A DNA stretch of 64,000 nt from Salinilacustrithrix flava (GTDB lineage Bacteria > Actinomycetota > Acidimicrobiia > Acidimicrobiales > Salinilacustritrichaceae). The translations under genes and the position numbers were made by a program. Shown here one piece after another: positions 44,012 through 52,501 of the stretch. Each line of letters starts with the position of its first letter. Position 1 is the stretch's first letter. Location of the stretch: assembly GCA_024128875.1 (NCBI GenBank), contig JAMYFF010000001.1, positions 620,001-684,000 on the forward strand. Direction: 5' to 3'. The notes beneath the pieces were generated by a model that made no database searches, had not been told where the DNA came from, and saw only the letters and a list, made by a program, of their open reading frames with translations.

Positions 44012-45421
44012 TCATCCCTCGGCCTTGAGTCGCTGGATCAGCTCGGTGACCTGCTGGAACACCTGGCGGCGCTCCTTCATCTGGGTCTTGATGCGATCGA
44101 CGGCGTGGATGACGGTGGTGTGGTCCCGCCCGCCGAACTCCTTGGCGATGTTCGGGAAGCTCAGGTCGGTGAGCTCCCGGAACAGGTACATGCCGACGTG
44201 GCGGGCGGTGGTGAGCGGACGTGTGCGCGACCGGCCGATGAGCTCCTCGACCGTGTAGCCGAAGTACTCCGCGGTGGCGCGCAGGATCGTGTCGGGGGTG
44301 ATCGGCCGGGCCTCGCGCTCGGCCACCAGGTCGGCGAGGATCTCGGTGGCCTTGTCGGTGGTGAGCTCCTCCCGGTTGAGCGACGCCCAGGCGGTGAGGC
44401 GGGTGAGGGCGCCCTCGAGGGCCCGGATGTTGTTGTCGTTGATGTTCTCGGCGATGAAGGCGAGGATCTCGTCGGGGACCGGGGAGGCCTCGTCCTCGGC
44501 CTTCTTGCGCAGGATGGCCAGGCGGGTCTCGACGTCGGGCGGCTGGATGTCGGTGAGCAGGCCCATGACGAAGCGGGTCCGGAGCCGGTCCTCCAGCGTC
44601 GGGATGGCGTCGGGCGGGCGATCGGAGCTCAGCACGATCTGGCGGTTCGACTGGTGGAGGTGGTTGAAGGTGTGGAAGAACTCCTCCTGGGTCTCCTTCT
44701 TGCCCTCGAAGAACTGGATGTCGTCGACCATGAGGACGTCGATGTCGCGGAAGCGCCGCTTGAAGGCCTCGTTGGTGCCGGTGCGGATGGAGTCCACGAA
44801 CTCGGACAGGAACTGCTCCGAGGTCACGTACCGCACCTTGTAGGTGGGGTAGTTCTCCAGCACGTAGTTGCCGATGGCCTGGAGGAGGTGGGTCTTGCCC
44901 AGGCCGGCGTCGCCGTAGATGAACAGCGGGTTGTAGGACCGCGCCGGCGTCTCGGCCACCCGCAGCGACGCGGCGTGGGCGAACCGGTTGGAGTTGCCGG
45001 TGACGAACGCGTCGAAGGTGTACTTGTCGTTCAGGGTCGAGCGGCCCTCGGAGGAGTCCGGGGAGTAGGGCGCGATGCCGCTCGGGGCCCGCTGGCCGTT
45101 GGTGGCCGACGGTGACTCGACCGCGTCGCCCCGGATGTCGGCGAGCTCGTCGAACAGCGGCACGGCCTGGGGCGTGGCCGCCCTCGCTTCGAGGGTGACG
45201 GCCACGTCGAGGCCCATCTCGGACAAGTTGGCCCGCAGCAGCGACAGGTAGCGCTCCTGGACGCGGTCTCGCACCACGGTGGAGGGGAAGCCGAGGACCA
45301 GGGTGGATCCGTCGTAGCTCAGCGGCTCGACGTTCTGGAACGACGAGCTCCACACCACGCCGGAAACCTGTTCGCGGAGGAGGGCGGCGCAGCCCTTCCA
45401 TACGGTCTCGGCGTCGCTCAT
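44012..45421 (-). CDS. dnaA: Chromosomal replication initiator protein DnaA
   Basis: A 469-residue AAA+ initiator. The ATG at 45421 is chosen because MSDAETVWKGCAALLREQVS is the typical domain I start. Domain II (about 85-130) is a disordered linker with the Ser-Pro-rich SPDSSEGRST. Domain III holds Walker A GDAGLGKT at 170-177 and Walker B VLMVDDIQF. Domain IV ends with the DNA-binding helix GGRDHTTVIHAVDRIK. It is followed by the oriC gap and dnaN. Confidence 0.97.
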   Translation of the reverse strand: MSDAETVWKGCAALLREQVSGVVWSSSFQNVEPLSYDGSTLVLGFPSTVVRDRVQERYLSLLRANLSEMGLDVAVTLEARAATPQAVPLFDELADIRGDAVESPSATNGQRAPSGIAPYSPDSSEGRSTLNDKYTFDAFVTGNSNRFAHAASLRVAETPARSYNPLFIYGDAGLGKTHLLQAIGNYVLENYPTYKVRYVTSEQFLSEFVDSIRTGTNEAFKRRFRDIDVLMVDDIQFFEGKKETQEEFFHTFNHLHQSNRQIVLSSDRPPDAIPTLEDRLRTRFVMGLLTDIQPPDVETRLAILRKKAEDEASPVPDEILAFIAENINDNNIRALEGALTRLTAWASLNREELTTDKATEILADLVAEREARPITPDTILRATAEYFGYTVEELIGRSRTRPLTTARHVGMYLFRELTDLSFPNIAKEFGGRDHTTVIHAVDRIKTQMKERRQVFQQVTELIQRLKAEG

Positions 45422-45693
45422 GGACGAACCGCCTCCCGCTGTCCGATACCAAGAATCCACAACTCGGTCCACATGATGTGGAAAAGAAAAAGACGACGAC
45501 CGGGAGTCCGGGCGGCGTCCGGCAGTGCGGGCGGGTTGCAGTGCCAGGCCGAGGCCTGGAGGAGCCGTTCCCGCCGTGGTTTCGCAACGTAGCAGCAACC
45601 AGAACGCCGGGTGCAAGGGCTGCGGTGAGGATCTCGCGAGTGACCCGATGTGACGGATGTCTCCGGCCCGGACGGGTGGGTCCGACCGCCCGG
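45422..45693. other. dnaA-rpmH gap with a second group of DnaA boxes and an A-rich stretch
   Basis: GAATCCACA at 45453-45461, CGGTCCACA at 45465-45473 and the inverse TGTGGAAAA at 45477-45485 lie in 33 bp just upstream of dnaA. They are followed by a short A-rich stretch (45480-45492), unusual in this GC-rich sequence and a candidate unwinding element. The dnaA promoter is expected here too (TTGCAC...TACGTT is seen at 45586-45616 on the minus strand with a 19-bp spacer). The arrangement could make dnaA autoregulated. No gene is visible. Confidence 0.6.
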
Positions 45694-45723
45694 TTGGTCC
45701 CGCCAGCGGCCCCTCGGTAGCGT
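45694..45723 (+). promoter_or_regulatory. Candidate promoter of the rpmH-rnpA-yidD-yidC-jag-rsmG operon
   Basis: TTGGTC at 45694-45699 and TAGCGT at 45718-45723 are separated by 18 bp, a good match to actinobacterial housekeeping promoters. It lies about 115 bp before rpmH. Confidence 0.5.
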
Positions 45724-45838
45724 GGCGGGTTGGTCCGGCGCGCCGTCGCGCCCACCGCCTGGCGAACATCCACCGCGCAGCCGTCCCCTTCGGGCCGGTC
45801 ACCCGCGGCGCCGGCGGTCGCAGTCGAGGAGGAACCCA

Positions 45839-45973
45839 GTGAAGCGCACCTACCAGCCCAAGAAGCAGCGGCGTGCCCGCCGCCACGGCTTCCGTCACCG
45901 CATGGCGACCCGCGCCGGTCGCGCCGTCGTGCGCAACCGGCGCCAGAAGGGCCGCGCCAAGCTCTCGGCCTGA
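45839..45973 (+). CDS. rpmH: 50S ribosomal protein L34
   Basis: A 44-residue, very basic protein with [20 protein letters not shown] and the end [12 protein letters not shown]. It starts at GTG 45839 after GAGGAGGAAC. It is the first gene of the conserved rpmH-rnpA-yidD-yidC-jag-rsmG array. Confidence 0.95.
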   Translation: MKRTYQPKKQRRARRHGFRHRMATRAGRAVVRNRRQKGRAKLSA

Positions 45974-45978
45974 CCGGT

Positions 45979-46323
45979 GTGGTCGCGCCGGTGCGCTCTC
46001 GCGAGGACTTCGCCGCCCTGTCGCGGTCCCGTGCTCGCGGGTCCTCCGGCCCGATCTGGGTTGTCCACGCGCCCGCTGCTGACCCCGAGCACCCCGGTGC
46101 CCGGGTCGCCTACGCCGTGTCCAAGAAGGTCGGGTCCGCCGTCGTCCGCAACCGCGTCCGCCGCCGGATGCGCCCGGTGATGGACGACCTCGACGCCGCC
46201 GGCGCCCTTTCGCCCGGCGGGTACCTGATCGGCGTGCGCCCCGACGTGGTCGGTCTGACCGCCGCCGAGCTGCGCCGGCACCTGGCCGGCGCCGTCCGCT
46301 CGAGCACCGGGGTCCGCACGTGA
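45979..46323 (+). CDS. rnpA: Ribonuclease P protein component
   Basis: A 114-residue basic protein that assists RNase P RNA in tRNA 5' maturation. The GTG at 45979 lies 5 bases after the rpmH stop; a GTG at 45991 is an alternative. The key motif is [24 protein letters not shown] (first part shown in family terms as V-x-K-K-x-G-x-A-V-x-R-N-R-x-x-R). The ribosome site is weak, as is common when coupled to rpmH. The yidD start overlaps its stop. Confidence 0.93.
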   Translation: MVAPVRSREDFAALSRSRARGSSGPIWVVHAPAADPEHPGARVAYAVSKKVGSAVVRNRVRRRMRPVMDDLDAAGALSPGGYLIGVRPDVVGLTAAELRRHLAGAVRSSTGVRT

Positions 46324-46562
46324 TCGCCCGAGCGCTCGACCGCCTGGTCTGGCTCTACCAGAAGGCCACCGAGGGCCGGGTCTCGCCCTGCCGGTACGTG
46401 CCCTCCTGCTCCACCTACGCCCGCGAGGCCGTCGCCCACCACGGCGCCGGCCGAGGCTCCTGGTTGACGTTGCGCCGCATCGTCCGCTGCGCCCCCTGGG
46501 GCGGCCACGGCTACGACCCCGTGCCAGGCGTGCCCGAGCCCGCCTCCCACCACCCCCGATAA
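46320..46562 (+). CDS. yidD: Membrane protein insertion efficiency factor YidD
   Basis: An 80-residue protein starting at GTG 46320 that overlaps the rnpA stop (GTGA). The conserved core [15 protein letters not shown], then [24 protein letters not shown] contains the conserved Cys residues. YidD helps YidC insert membrane proteins. The N-terminal amphipathic helix LDRLVWLYQ would bind the inner membrane. Confidence 0.93.
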   Translation: MIARALDRLVWLYQKATEGRVSPCRYVPSCSTYAREAVAHHGAGRGSWLTLRRIVRCAPWGGHGYDPVPGVPEPASHHPR

Positions 46563-46572
46563 GGACGCCGAG

Positions 46573-47538
46573 ATGTTCGACGGAATCTTCGAGTTCAGCG
46601 CCCAGATCCTGAACTTCTTCTACGGCCTGGTCCCGAACTACGCGGCCGCCATCATCATGCTGACGCTGCTGGTGATGCTCATCACCACGCCGCTCACCCT
46701 CAAGGGCACCCGCTCGATGATCAAGATGCAGCTCCTGCAGCCGGAGCTGAAGAAGATCCAGCAGAAGCACAAGGGTGGCGACCGCAACGAGATGAACCAG
46801 GAGTTGATGGCCTTCTACCAGGAGAACGAGCTGAACCCGCTCGGCGGGTGCTTCCCGCTCCTGGTCCAGGCCCCGGTCTTCCTCCTGCTGTTCCGCCTCA
46901 TCCAGGGCCTCACCCGGCGGGGTGCGGACGGCACGTTCGACCCGAAGTACCTCGATTCGGGCAGCGACCTCTACCAGTCCCTCGACGGCCGGACCGAGAT
47001 GATCAGCTTCGGCCTCGACCTGTCGGAGTCGACCACAGACGCGCTCGGCCAGTCGATCATCCACGGCCTGCCCTACCTGGCGCTGATCCTGGTCATGATC
47101 GGGGCCCAGTACCTGCAGCAGAAGCAGGTGTCGGCCCGCGGCAGCAGCGCAGCGGCCATGCCCCAGCAGCAGATGCTGCTCAAGATCATGCCGGCCTTCT
47201 TCGGCGTGATCTCGATCGGCTTCCCCGCTGCGCTCGTCGTGTACTGGGTGACCTCGAGCATCTACCGCATCGGCCTGCAGGGCTACATCACCAAGTCCCT
47301 CTACGGCGGCGAGGACTCACTCGGTGCCCAGGCCCGCAAGGCGGCCGACGAGGCCCGGGCCATGAAGGAGAAGGAGAAGGGCACCGGCGGCGGCAAGGCT
47401 GCGGCCCCGAAGTCCTCGGCGCCGAAGTCCTCGGCCCCGAAGTCCTCGAGCAGCGGCGAGGGTGGGTCCGGAAACGGGCGACCCGAGGCCGGCCGGTACC
47501 AGCCGGCATCCAAGAAGAAGAAGCGGAAGAAGAGGTAG
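46573..47538 (+). CDS. yidC: Membrane protein insertase YidC
   Basis: A 321-residue insertase of the Oxa1/YidC family. It has a short N-terminus without the large periplasmic domain of Gram-negative YidC, then membrane helices at about 18-42 and three or more later ones, including LLVQAPVFLLLFRLIQ, and IGFPAALVVYWVTSSIYRIGLQ near residue 215. The hydrophilic C-terminal tail (about 240-321) has the repeat APKSSAPKSSAPKSS and ends in a lysine/arginine-rich KKKKRKKR that could contact ribosomes. It precedes jag by 7 bp. Confidence 0.93.
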   Translation: MFDGIFEFSAQILNFFYGLVPNYAAAIIMLTLLVMLITTPLTLKGTRSMIKMQLLQPELKKIQQKHKGGDRNEMNQELMAFYQENELNPLGGCFPLLVQAPVFLLLFRLIQGLTRRGADGTFDPKYLDSGSDLYQSLDGRTEMISFGLDLSESTTDALGQSIIHGLPYLALILVMIGAQYLQQKQVSARGSSAAAMPQQQMLLKIMPAFFGVISIGFPAALVVYWVTSSIYRIGLQGYITKSLYGGEDSLGAQARKAADEARAMKEKEKGTGGGKAAAPKSSAPKSSAPKSSSSGEGGSGNGRPEAGRYQPASKKKKRKKR

Positions 47539-47545
47539 CGGGCAG

Positions 47546-48478
47546 GTGCAGTGGGTGGTCACCACTGGCCGGACGGTGGACGAGGCGCGAGAACGCGCCC
47601 TCGATGCCCTCGGCATCGACGCGGGCGACCTCGAGCTCGAGGTGCTCGACGAGCCCGGCTCGTCGCTGTTCGGGCTGCGGCGCACCGACGCCCGCGTGCG
47701 CGCCCGGGTCCGTCCGACCCGCCCGCGCCCCAAGCTGGACCGCCGGAACCGCCGCAAGGGCGCCAACGGCGGGGGCCGGCGTCGGCGGTCGAAGAAGGAC
47801 CAGGACGCCGCACCCAAGGCCAAGTCCAAGGCGACGTCCGAACCGGCCCCGGAGCCGCCCGCCGAGCCGGCCCCGGCCGATGAGGCTGCGGCGCCCCCGG
47901 ACCCCGCCCCCCAGCGCTCCCCCGCCCGGGGCCGCGGCCGCCGCCGCCCCGAGCCCCCACAGACCGACGACAGTGAGCCCCGTACGGGGACGACAGGAGA
48001 CACCATGAGCGACATCACCCTCGACGAGCAGGAGCCGAGCGCCCTCGGCTTCGTGCAGGGCCTCGTGGACGCCTTCGGCGTCGACGCCGACGTCCAGGCC
48101 ACCAGCGAGGACGACGAGCACCTGGAGATCGCCGTGACGGGTGACGACCTCGGCCTGCTGGTCGGGCCCCGGGGCGCCACCCTGAACGCCATCCAGGAGC
48201 TGACCCGCACCGCCGTGGCCCAGCAGCACTCGGGCCGCCTGCAGGGGCGCCTGCGGGTCGATGTCGCCGGCTACCGGGCCCGCCGCAAGGAGGCGCTCGA
48301 GCGCTTCGCGGCCCAGCAGGCCGACCGGGTCAAGGACACCGGTACCCCGGTGGCCCTCGAGCCGATGTCGCCTCCGGACCGCAAGATCGTCCACGACGCC
48401 GTGAACGAGATCGACGGCGTCCACACGAGCAGCGAGGGCGAGGATCGCCGTCGTCACGTCGTCATCCTCCCGGACTGA
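47546..48478 (+). CDS. jag: Jag/KhpB-type RNA-binding protein with KH and R3H domains
   Basis: A 310-residue protein. The GTG at 47546 starts the Jag_N domain (about 1-50, VVTTGRTVDEARERALDALG and LFGLRRTDARV). A basic and then Ala/Pro-rich linker follows (about 52-152). The KH domain has LLVGPRGATLNAIQELTRTAV, and the R3H domain has RKEALERFAAQQADRVKDTG and MSPPDRKIVHDAVNEIDGV. An ATG at 48005 with AGGAG five bases upstream lies in frame at the linker end, so a short KH-R3H form could also be made. Jag binds RNA and affects envelope growth in Firmicutes. Confidence 0.9.
   Translation: MQWVVTTGRTVDEARERALDALGIDAGDLELEVLDEPGSSLFGLRRTDARVRARVRPTRPRPKLDRRNRRKGANGGGRRRRSKKDQDAAPKAKSKATSEPAPEPPAEPAPADEAAAPPDPAPQRSPARGRGRRRPEPPQTDDSEPRTGTTGDTMSDITLDEQEPSALGFVQGLVDAFGVDADVQATSEDDEHLEIAVTGDDLGLLVGPRGATLNAIQELTRTAVAQQHSGRLQGRLRVDVAGYRARRKEALERFAAQQADRVKDTGTPVALEPMSPPDRKIVHDAVNEIDGVHTSSEGEDRRRHVVILPD
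47995..48007 (+). promoter_or_regulatory. Internal ribosome binding site and start inside jag
   Basis: AGGAG at 47995-47999, a 5-base spacer and ATG at 48005 are in frame with jag. The site would yield a protein of about 157 residues with only KH and R3H domains. Confidence 0.5.
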
Positions 48479-48571
48479 TCACGAACTGATGTTCGACCTC
48501 GCTGGCCGACTGCCCCACCCGGGTGGTCGGCCAGTGGTCGTCCTGGGCCCAGGCAGGCACGGGTTCGGGTC

Positions 48572-49192
48572 ATGAGCAGCCCGGTCGCTGCGCCCTGGCG
48601 GCAGGTGCTGCAGGAGATCTGGATCGAGGGGCAGCACCTCTCGGCGGTGGGACCCGGCGACGTCACGGTGCACCTCGATCACGCCGAGCGCCTGGCCGAG
48701 CTGCTCGAGCCGCCGACGACGGCGGTGGACCTGGGCAGCGGTGCCGGCATCCCCGGCCTCGCCCTGGCCGGGCTGTGGCCGACCAGTCGCTGGGTCCTGC
48801 TCGATGCCGCCCAGCGCCGGACACGGCTGCTGGAGCGCGCCGTCGAGCGGCTGGGCTGGGACGATCGGGTGCTCGTCGTCCACGGCCGCGCCGAAGACCT
48901 GGGGCGGGACCCGGCGCACCGAGGGCACCACGACCTGGTGACCGCCCGTCTGTTCGGGCCGCCCGCCGCAGCGGCGGAGTGCGGCGCACCCCTGCTGCGG
49001 GTCGGCGGGGTCCTGGCTGTCACCGAGCCGCCGGATCCGGCATCCGGTCGCTGGCCGGCCGCGGCGCTCGTGCCGCTGGGGCTGGAACCCCTGGATCCCG
49101 CTCCCGGGCTCCAGCGCTTCCGAGCCGTCGGGCCACCGGAGGCGCGCTTCCCCCGCAAGCCGGGCGTGCCGGTCCGGCGACCGCTGTTCTGA
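48572..49192 (+). CDS. rsmG: 16S rRNA (guanine-527-N7) methyltransferase RsmG
   Basis: A 206-residue SAM-dependent methyltransferase. The SAM motif VDLGSGAGIPGLAL is at about residues 52-65, followed by VLLDAAQRRTRLLERAV. It methylates G527 of 16S rRNA. Motif IV is hard to place, as the region HDLVTARLFGPPAAAAECGAPL is slightly different from textbook RsmG. The upstream gap of 94 bp after jag separates it a little from the operon. Confidence 0.88.
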   Translation: MSSPVAAPWRQVLQEIWIEGQHLSAVGPGDVTVHLDHAERLAELLEPPTTAVDLGSGAGIPGLALAGLWPTSRWVLLDAAQRRTRLLERAVERLGWDDRVLVVHGRAEDLGRDPAHRGHHDLVTARLFGPPAAAAECGAPLLRVGGVLAVTEPPDPASGRWPAAALVPLGLEPLDPAPGLQRFRAVGPPEARFPRKPGVPVRRPLF

Positions 49193-49236
49193 CCCCGTCG
49201 GCGCAGAGCGCGCCGCCGCGAGCGCATACTCGGAGC

Positions 49237-49563
49237 ATGGAACTCATCTCCCTGTCCGATGCGCCGGCCCACGATCCCGAGCGCTTCGTCGCCGTCCCGC
49301 TCCTCGAGGGGACCCTGACCAACGTCCGGGTGATCCGGCTGAGCGCCGGCCAGGCCCTGCCGCCCCACACCCACGCGCCCTCCGAGCTGATGCTCTACGC
49401 GGTGGAGGGCGACGCCGTGCTCGACACCGACGACGGCACCGTCCCCTTCCCGGCCGGCACCCTGGCCCGCTTCGACGGTGAGGACGAGCTCCGGGTCGCC
49501 AACGGCGGAGATGCCCCGGTCACGCTGCTGGCGTTCCTGGCCCCGCCCTTCCCGCCTCGCTGA
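49237..49563 (+). CDS. Cupin-domain protein
   Basis: A 108-residue single-domain cupin. The ATG at 49237 is chosen because it follows CGGAG. The first motif is LPPHTHAPSELMLYAVEGDAVL, with two His and one Glu as possible metal ligands, and the second is FPAGTLARFDGED. The usual last His of cupin motif 2 is not seen. The role is unknown; such proteins often bind small acids or metals. It lies between rsmG and udk. Confidence 0.7.
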   Translation: MELISLSDAPAHDPERFVAVPLLEGTLTNVRVIRLSAGQALPPHTHAPSELMLYAVEGDAVLDTDDGTVPFPAGTLARFDGEDELRVANGGDAPVTLLAFLAPPFPPR

Positions 49564-49577
49564 CCCCGTGTGGTGCA

Positions 49578-50261
49578 ATGGCCGGCGTGGCAACCACCGC
49601 TGACCGCACCGCTCCCGACGAGACCAGCGCTGCTCCCCCGCCGAACGTCGTGCTGGGGGTGGCGGGCGGGTCCGGGTCGGGCAAGACCAGCGTGGTGGAC
49701 CGCATCATCGACCAGGTCGGGGCCGAACGGGTCGCGGTCCTGCGCCACGACCGCTACTACCACGATCTGCGCCACCTCCCGGCCGAGGATCGGCTCGCGG
49801 TCAACGTCGACCATCCGTCCTCCTTCGACGACGAGCTGTTCGTCGAGCACGTGCAGGCCCTCGTCCGGGGCGAGGCGGTCGACAGCCCCCGGTACGACTA
49901 CGCCACCTTCACCCGGTCGGACGGGCGGGATCGGGTCGAACCCCGCCCGGTGATCCTCGTCGAAGGGATCCTGCTGTTCGCATCGGCGAGCATCCGGGAG
50001 CTGATCGACGTCAAGGTCTACGTCGACGCGGATGCCGACCTACGGCTCCTGCGGCGCATTCGCCGCGATGTGCTGGAGCGTGGCCGCACGGTCGAGGACG
50101 TCCTCGCCCAGTACGAGCGCACGGTGCAACCCATGCACCTCGAGTTCGTCGAGCCGTCCAAGCGATGGGCCGACGTCATCGTGCCCCGGGGCGTGGAGAA
50201 CGTGGTCGGGGTGGACCTGGTGACCTCCCGGGTCGAATCCCTCCTGGCCGGCCGGCGCTGA
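49578..50261 (+). CDS. udk: Uridine/cytidine kinase
   Basis: A 227-residue P-loop kinase. The P-loop is GVAGGSGSGKTS at about residues 27-38. HDRYYHDLRHLP and VNVDHPSSFDDELF are the uridine-kinase substrate motifs, and VILVEGILLFAS is the Walker B part. It phosphorylates uridine or cytidine to the monophosphate, a pyrimidine salvage step. The first 20 residues are a flexible Thr/Pro-rich extension. It stops 15 bp before the first parS site. Confidence 0.85.
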   Translation: MAGVATTADRTAPDETSAAPPPNVVLGVAGGSGSGKTSVVDRIIDQVGAERVAVLRHDRYYHDLRHLPAEDRLAVNVDHPSSFDDELFVEHVQALVRGEAVDSPRYDYATFTRSDGRDRVEPRPVILVEGILLFASASIRELIDVKVYVDADADLRLLRRIRRDVLERGRTVEDVLAQYERTVQPMHLEFVEPSKRWADVIVPRGVENVVGVDLVTSRVESLLAGRR

Positions 50262-50276
50262 GTCGTCGGGGGTGGA

Positions 50277-50405
50277 TGTTCCACGTGGAACGGTGGGGTG
50301 CGCCACGCGTTGATGTTCCACGTGAAACCCCCGCTGCTCGAGCACGGGTGTTCCACGTGAAACGCCGAGGCGGCCCCCCGACCCTCGACCGTTCCACGTG
50401 AAACG
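50277..50405. other. Cluster of four parS sites upstream of parA
   Basis: Four 16-bp sites related to the consensus TGTTTCACGTGAAACA occur in 129 bp: TGTTCCACGTGGAACG (50277-50292), TGTTCCACGTGAAACC (50314-50329), TGTTCCACGTGAAACG (50349-50364) and CGTTCCACGTGAAACG (50390-50405). Centre-to-centre spacings are 37, 35 and 41 bp. All carry C instead of T at position 5 of the consensus. They are the ParB nucleation sites for chromosome segregation. Confidence 0.95.
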
Positions 50406-50453
50406 CGTCGACGGTCCTTGACCCGCCCTCGCGCTGGCAAGCACCATGGGCCG

Positions 50454-51563
50454 GTGTCTGATGCCGATCCGGTCCCGTCCCGCAGCGATGGCATCTTCGA
50501 ACGGCTGCGTGCCGCCGCCGACGAGCAGGACGCCCATGAGGCCGCCGCGGCGGATGCGGCGGCCGAGCACAGCGACGGAGAGGCCGTGACGCCGCCCGCC
50601 GATGAGGCGGAGGCTGCCCCCGCACCAGCCCCACCGGCGCCCCGACCGGTCCAGATGCCCGACGATGCTCGTCTCGAGGTCGGCGGCCTACCCGGTCGCG
50701 ACGCGCTGCCCGACCTGCCCGAGGGTCCCGCCCCGGAACGCGACGCCCCGGCGCAGCGTCGGGATGCGGCTGGGAACGCCCTGCCTCGGATCATGGCGGT
50801 GGCGAACCAGAAGGGCGGGGTCGGCAAGACCACGACCACCGTGAACCTCGCGGCGGCGCTCGCCGAGGCCGGCTACCGGACCCTGGTGGTCGACCTCGAC
50901 CCCCAGGGCAACGCCAGCACCGGCCTCGGGATCAACATCCGCGACCTGCAGCTGTCGATGTACGACGTCATCATCCACGAGGCCCCGATCGATGACACCA
51001 TCGAGGCCACGGCCATGAAGAACCTCTTCGTCGCCCCATCGAGCCTGGACCTGGCCGGTGCGGAGATCGAGCTGGTCCCGGCCTTCTCCCGGGAGCTCCG
51101 GCTCCGCCACGCGCTGCAGTCGGTGGCCGACGACTACGACTACATGCTGATCGACTGCCCGCCATCGCTCGGGCTGCTGACGGTGAACGGCCTGGCCGCG
51201 GCGGCCGAGGTGCTCGTGCCCATCCAGTGCGAGTACTACGCCCTCGAGGGCCTGGGTCAGCTGCTGCGCAACGTGTCGCTGGTGCAGCGCAACCTCAACC
51301 AGTCCCTGGTCGTGTCGACGTTCGTCTGCGTGATGTACGACGCCCGCACCAAGCTCGCCGACCAGGTCGTCACCGAGGTCCGGGATCACTTCGGGGACAA
51401 GGTCTGCCGCATCGTCATCCCGCGCACGGTCCGCCTGTCCGAGGCCCCGTCGTACGGTCAGCCGATCTTGGCCTTCGACCCGCGATCTCGCGGGGCGATC
51501 GCCTACCGCGAGCTGGCCCGAGAGGTCAGCGGCGGCCCGCTCGAGACGACGGACACCGCATGA
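50454..51563 (+). CDS. parA: Chromosome partitioning ATPase ParA
   Basis: A 369-residue Walker-type ATPase. The GTG at 50454 is the chosen start since the frame then begins SDADPVPSRS; a TTG at 50418 is upstream but falls in a region that already holds parS site 4 nearby. The first about 115 residues are disordered, Ala/Pro/Asp-rich. The deviant Walker A is NQKGGVGKTTT and Walker B DYMLIDCPPSLG. ParA forms ATP-dependent gradients that move ParB-parS complexes. It overlaps the longer parB start by 4 bp. Confidence 0.93.
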   Translation: MSDADPVPSRSDGIFERLRAAADEQDAHEAAAADAAAEHSDGEAVTPPADEAEAAPAPAPPAPRPVQMPDDARLEVGGLPGRDALPDLPEGPAPERDAPAQRRDAAGNALPRIMAVANQKGGVGKTTTTVNLAAALAEAGYRTLVVDLDPQGNASTGLGINIRDLQLSMYDVIIHEAPIDDTIEATAMKNLFVAPSSLDLAGAEIELVPAFSRELRLRHALQSVADDYDYMLIDCPPSLGLLTVNGLAAAAEVLVPIQCEYYALEGLGQLLRNVSLVQRNLNQSLVVSTFVCVMYDARTKLADQVVTEVRDHFGDKVCRIVIPRTVRLSEAPSYGQPILAFDPRSRGAIAYRELAREVSGGPLETTDTA

Positions 51564-51589
51564 ACGCCCAGCAGCAACCAGGGGGATCG

Positions 51590-52501
51590 ATGAACCGCAA
51601 GTCGGGTCTGGGACGGGGCCTGGGGGCCTTGATCCCGGCGGAGTACAGCGAGGCCGCGTCGAACGACACGATGCGAGGCGCGTTCGAGGTGCCGGTCGCC
51701 GCCGTGCGGCCCAACCCGAACCAGCCGCGGTCGCACTTCGACGAGGAGTCCCTCGCCGGCCTCACTGCCTCCATCGCCGAGATCGGGGTGCTGCAGCCGG
51801 TGCTGGTGCGCGAGGTGGGGGAGGGCCAGTTCGAGCTGATCGCTGGCGAGCGCCGGTGGCGGGCGTCCAAGCGGGCTGGGCTCCAGTCCATCCCGGTGGT
51901 GGTCCGCGACGCCGACACCGATGCGTCGTCGCTCGAGCAGGCCCTGGTCGAGAACCTCCATCGCGCCGACCTCAACGCCATGGAGGAAGCGGCCGCCTAC
52001 CAGCAGCTGGTCGAGGACTTCGGGCTCACCCAGGACGCCGTGGCCAAGCGCGTCGGCAAGAGCCGAGCAGCCGTCAGCAACACGCTGCGGCTGTTTCAGC
52101 TGCCGCCGGCGATCCAGGCCTTGGTGGCCGAGAACCAGCTCACCGCCGGCCACGCCCGCGCGCTGCTCGGCACCCCGGACCGCGCCTACCAGACGGCGCT
52201 GGCCCAGCGGATCGTGCGCGACGGGCTCTCCGTGCGAGAGGCCGAGGAAGCCGTCAGGCTGCGTTCGGGGGGGACGCCGGACCCGGCGCCCACACCCGAG
52301 CCGGATTCGCCGCAGAAGCCCACCCAGCGCCCGCGCCCCACCACGGATCCCGCCTTCTTGGAGCTCGAGTCGCTCCTCGGGGACCACCTGGACACCCGGG
52401 TCGCCATCGCCGGCGGGGGCAGCGGCAAGGGCCGGCTCACGATCGAGTTCGCCGACGTGGGCGACCTGGAGCGCATCTACCGCCGCATGGTGGGTGGTTG
52501 A
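51590..52501 (+). CDS. parB: Chromosome partitioning protein ParB
   Basis: A 303-residue CTPase that binds and spreads from parS. The ATG at 51590 has GGGGG upstream and begins NRKSGLGRGLGALIP, the usual ParB N-terminus; the ATG at 51560, overlapping the parA stop, is an alternative. Motifs are IAGERRWRASK (CTP-binding region), VENLHRADLNAMEEA and the helix-turn-helix GKSRAAVSNTLRLFQLP. A Pro-rich linker (about 225-255) precedes the C-terminal dimerisation domain. Confidence 0.95.
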   Translation: MNRKSGLGRGLGALIPAEYSEAASNDTMRGAFEVPVAAVRPNPNQPRSHFDEESLAGLTASIAEIGVLQPVLVREVGEGQFELIAGERRWRASKRAGLQSIPVVVRDADTDASSLEQALVENLHRADLNAMEEAAAYQQLVEDFGLTQDAVAKRVGKSRAAVSNTLRLFQLPPAIQALVAENQLTAGHARALLGTPDRAYQTALAQRIVRDGLSVREAEEAVRLRSGGTPDPAPTPEPDSPQKPTQRPRPTTDPAFLELESLLGDHLDTRVAIAGGGSGKGRLTIEFADVGDLERIYRRMVGG

